From contig JBHGNT010000049.1 in NCBI GenBank assembly GCA_043228905.1, positions 119,105-183,104 on the forward strand: DNA of 64,000 nucleotides, given 5' to 3'. The DNA comes from Azolla caroliniana. Its lineage: Eukaryota; Polypodiophyta. Position 1 is the stretch's first letter; every line of letters starts with the position of its first letter. Below, piece after piece: positions 61,700 to 64,000 of this stretch. Under the pieces are notes generated by a model that did no database searches, was not told the DNA's origin, and saw only the letters and a list, made by a program, of their open reading frames with translations. The translations under genes and the position numbers were made by a program.

Positions 61700-63240
61700 T
61701 GGCGACATACCATATTAGCTCGCTAGGAAACCGTCTTCCTCACCTTGGCGCGTCGAGGCCTTTGTGTCACCCGTTGGACTCGGGTCGCCGCTTGTATGGT
61801 TGCACCAAACTGGGAAGATGATCGACGGTAGTTTCACACCAGTTTCCGTTCCCTTCCGGGAACCCTCAAACGCTACACGGTACGTGCCACAAACCTCGGG
61901 AAGCGACCCCCCCTCGAAACTAGGTCATACGGCCTCCAGCCCGATGACGTGCGGACGTGGAAGGTTTGTCGACTAGCAAACAACCCGAGCCTTGCAGCAT
62001 TCCGAGAACGTTGTCATTCGTTACAGCGAGGACCTTCTTGTTTCTTCTCCGTTGACGTTGCATTGGAAAGGAAAGGAGAACAAGAGAACGCATTTCAACC
62101 GTTTTGTTTTGATCAGGGGTTGTTGGTGCGCGTCATTTGGCTCACGCTAAATCTCAAAGGCTGCAGCTAGAGTTTTGACGATGTTAAAAGGTGGTTACGT
62201 ATCCCACCGATCTATGGCTTTGTTCGGTAAAACCTGCAAGGCGAGACGATGTTGCCAGGATGTTTGGCCGGGAAGACGAGTCCGCAACCTTGGATGGATT
62301 GGTAGATGGAGGGTAAATTGCACCAACATTGTCAATGGTAAGTTCTAACGTGTTGCATTGAACGTCGTGCCGTAATGACTCCCGTTGAAAGCAAAAGAAA
62401 GACGTGAAAGAGAGCATCAAGCCTGATGCGCGGTTGCGGGGAATGTTGCAGCGTGGTTGGAATTCTCAATTGCGGTTTCCGTCCAAGGTGCTCATACGTA
62501 CAACCGTAATGCGTGGTCTTCCTCTGCGTTATTCCAGGTGACACGAGTCTCGAGTAAGCGTCGGCCATTCCCAAGAACTTGAACCGCAGATTTGACCAGT
62601 AAGCGAGCAGATACCTATTACATCCGACTTTGACGTGATCGCCAAATGTATTCGGAAGCCCCAAGTAAGGCACCGTCATGGCAGTTACTTCGCAGGCTCA
62701 TTCCTCTTAACCTTCCACACGTGCGCGGTTAGCAATCCCTAAAGAACTCCTCGAACGAAGCTCGGGCGGTAACGTCTTGAATAAGGACCCACGCAAGGAG
62801 GCGAGGGGGACAAGATCGTAGCGGTGGTTTTGACGTACAACTAATTCAACCGCGCGGTATCAGAGCGAGGTTTCGATCCTCGGACCTGTGGGTTATGGGC
62901 CCACCACGCTTCCGCTGCGCCACTCTGATGCGGATGACTTGAAAGCCAAAGAGAGATAAAGAATTCAAAGAGAACGACGCGAGAGCTCTTCCTTATTTCT
63001 CCATGTTAATCTACTCGAGAAGCCATGGAAACGTTGTAAACAAGGTCGAGGTTAGCAAATGGAGCGTGAACAACCCGAGCATGAGCACGGCGGGTGGCCC
63101 AGTTAAGTAGTATGGATGTTCCTACCTACTCGGCGCACGTCAATGTGTCTGCCTCGTTCGTTCTTGCTACGGACTTGGAGCGGGAGAACACCCTCTTGTG
63201 GGCAACGCGAGAGAGAGGGCGACCTGATTATTCTTGAGCA
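61700..63240 (-). repeat. Array unit 9
   Basis: 1541 bp. Private C-to-A change (TTGCACCAACATTG, about 62325). Confidence 0.95.
62858..62929 (-). tRNA. tRNA-iMet: Initiator tRNA-Met (CAU), array unit 9
   Basis: Identical to the unit 1 copy. Confidence 0.96.
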
Positions 63241-64000
63241 TGGCGACATACCATATTAGCTCGCTAGGAAACCGTCTTCCTCACCTTGGCGCGTCGAGGC
63301 CTTTGTGTCACCCGTTGGACTCGGGTCGCCGCTTGTATGGTTGCACCAAACTGGGAAGATGATCGACGGTAGTTTCACACCAGTTTCCGTTCCCTTCCGG
63401 GAACCCTCAAACGCTACACGGTACGTGCCACAAACCTCGGGAAGCGACCCCCCCTCGAAACTAGGTCATACGGCCTCCAGCCCGATGACGTGCGGACGTG
63501 GAAGGTTTGTCGACTAGCAAACAACCCGAGCCTTGCAGCATTCCGAGAACGTTGTCATTCGTTACAGCGAGGACCTTCTTGTTTCTTCTCCGTTGACGTT
63601 GCATTGGAAAGGAAAGGAGAACAAGAGAACGCATTTCAACCGTTTTGTTTTGATCAGGGGTTGTTGGTGCGCGTCATTTGGCTCACGCTAAATCTCAAAG
63701 GCTGCAGCTAGAGTTTTGACGATGTTAAAAGGTGGTTACGTATCCCACCGATCTATGGCTTTGTTCGGTAAAACCTGCAAGGCGAGACGATGTTGCCAGG
63801 ATGTTTGGCCGGGAAGACGAGTCCGCAACCTTGGATGGATTGGTAGATGGAGGGTAAATTGCACCCACATTGTCAATGGTAAGTTCTAACGTGTTGCATT
63901 GAACGTCGTGCCGTAATGACTCCCGTTGAAAGCAAAAGAAAGACGTGAAAGAGAGCATCAAGCCTGATGCGCGGTTGCGGGGAATGTTGCAGCGTGGTTG
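63241..64000 (-). repeat. Array unit 10, truncated by window end
   Basis: The first 760 bp of the unit. The tRNA segment would lie beyond the edge. Confidence 0.95.

Larger units (their letters stand above)
49375..64000 (-). repeat. Megasatellite: 1540/1541-bp unit with one initiator tRNA gene each
   Basis: Head-to-tail units start at 49375, 50915, 52455, 53996, 55537, 57078, 58619, 60160, 61700 and 63241. Nine are complete and the tenth is cut by the window end. The phase is set at the left junction, where identity begins abruptly with TGGCGACATACC. Copies differ by only a handful of substitutions and a one-base indel in GGCC(T)TTGTG. By eye the unit is clearly richer in G+C and CpG than flanking DNA. 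Apart from the tRNA I recognise nothing in it: not 5S rRNA, an snRNA or a known satellite. A 115-codon minus-strand frame (for example 50353-50006) stays open in every unit that contains the whole frame, but identity this high makes that uninformative. Confidence 0.98.

Noticed and set aside
49293-63961. Repeated short frames in every array unit (70-115 codons)
   Set aside because: They recur only because the unit recurs. None shows a family motif, so none is listed as a gene; only the 115-codon frame is noted as a finding.
49375-64000. Array as 5S rDNA or CRISPR
   Set aside because: A short AGTTAAG match to 5S rRNA is not extended by its other boxes. Units are 1.5 kb and lack the repeat-spacer pattern of CRISPR in a plant nuclear context.

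Overview
The window is nuclear DNA of a flowering plant. It holds spliced genes of typical plant families (an RD19-type papain protease, a PYR/PYL/RCAR abscisic-acid receptor, ribosomal protein eL28), plant Copia, Gypsy and LINE elements whose primer sites match plant initiator tRNA-Met, and AT-rich intergenic DNA. The species cannot be named from the sequence alone.

Region 1 (1-7200) is nested retroelement debris. A minus-strand LINE (ORF1 about 6402-7200, ORF2 about 2240-4070) is split by an internally deleted Gypsy element (4071-6401) and then cut by a Copia element whose 5' LTR is at 1837-2239 and whose gag-pol runs off the left edge. Region 2 (7200-14513) is AT-rich DNA with one intron-poor gene of unknown function at 9582-11051. 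Region 3 (14514-18964) is a Copia relic with two apparent solo LTRs inserted in it. The larger one, about 2.3 kb, carries an eleven-copy 105-bp minisatellite with two higher-order patterns.

Region 4 (about 19000-23970) holds a four-exon RD19-like cysteine protease downstream of an irregular short-motif repeat. Region 5 (24700-34123) is a plus-strand LINE relic split by a complete but broken Copia element (26682-32181), followed by another LINE tail on the minus strand. Region 6 (34124-49200) is gene-bearing: a four-EF-hand calmodulin-like protein (38232-38939), a PYL-type ABA receptor in three exons (43576-44834), and RPL28 on the minus strand in three coding exons (46592-48531).

Region 7 (49375 to the right edge) is the most striking part. 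It is a head-to-tail array of a 1540/1541-bp unit, nine complete copies and one cut copy, with very few differences between copies. Each complete unit carries one intact 72-nt initiator tRNA-Met(CAU) gene on the minus strand. All nine tRNAs have base pair 50:64 inverted relative to the plant initiator sequence I know. Position 64 is the base that plants and yeast modify to keep the initiator out of elongation. No T4 terminator lies within about 460 nt downstream of the tRNA. The array begins about 180 bp upstream of the RPL28 leader. The genes do not form an operon-like unit; the candidate novel system is the initiator-tRNA megasatellite.
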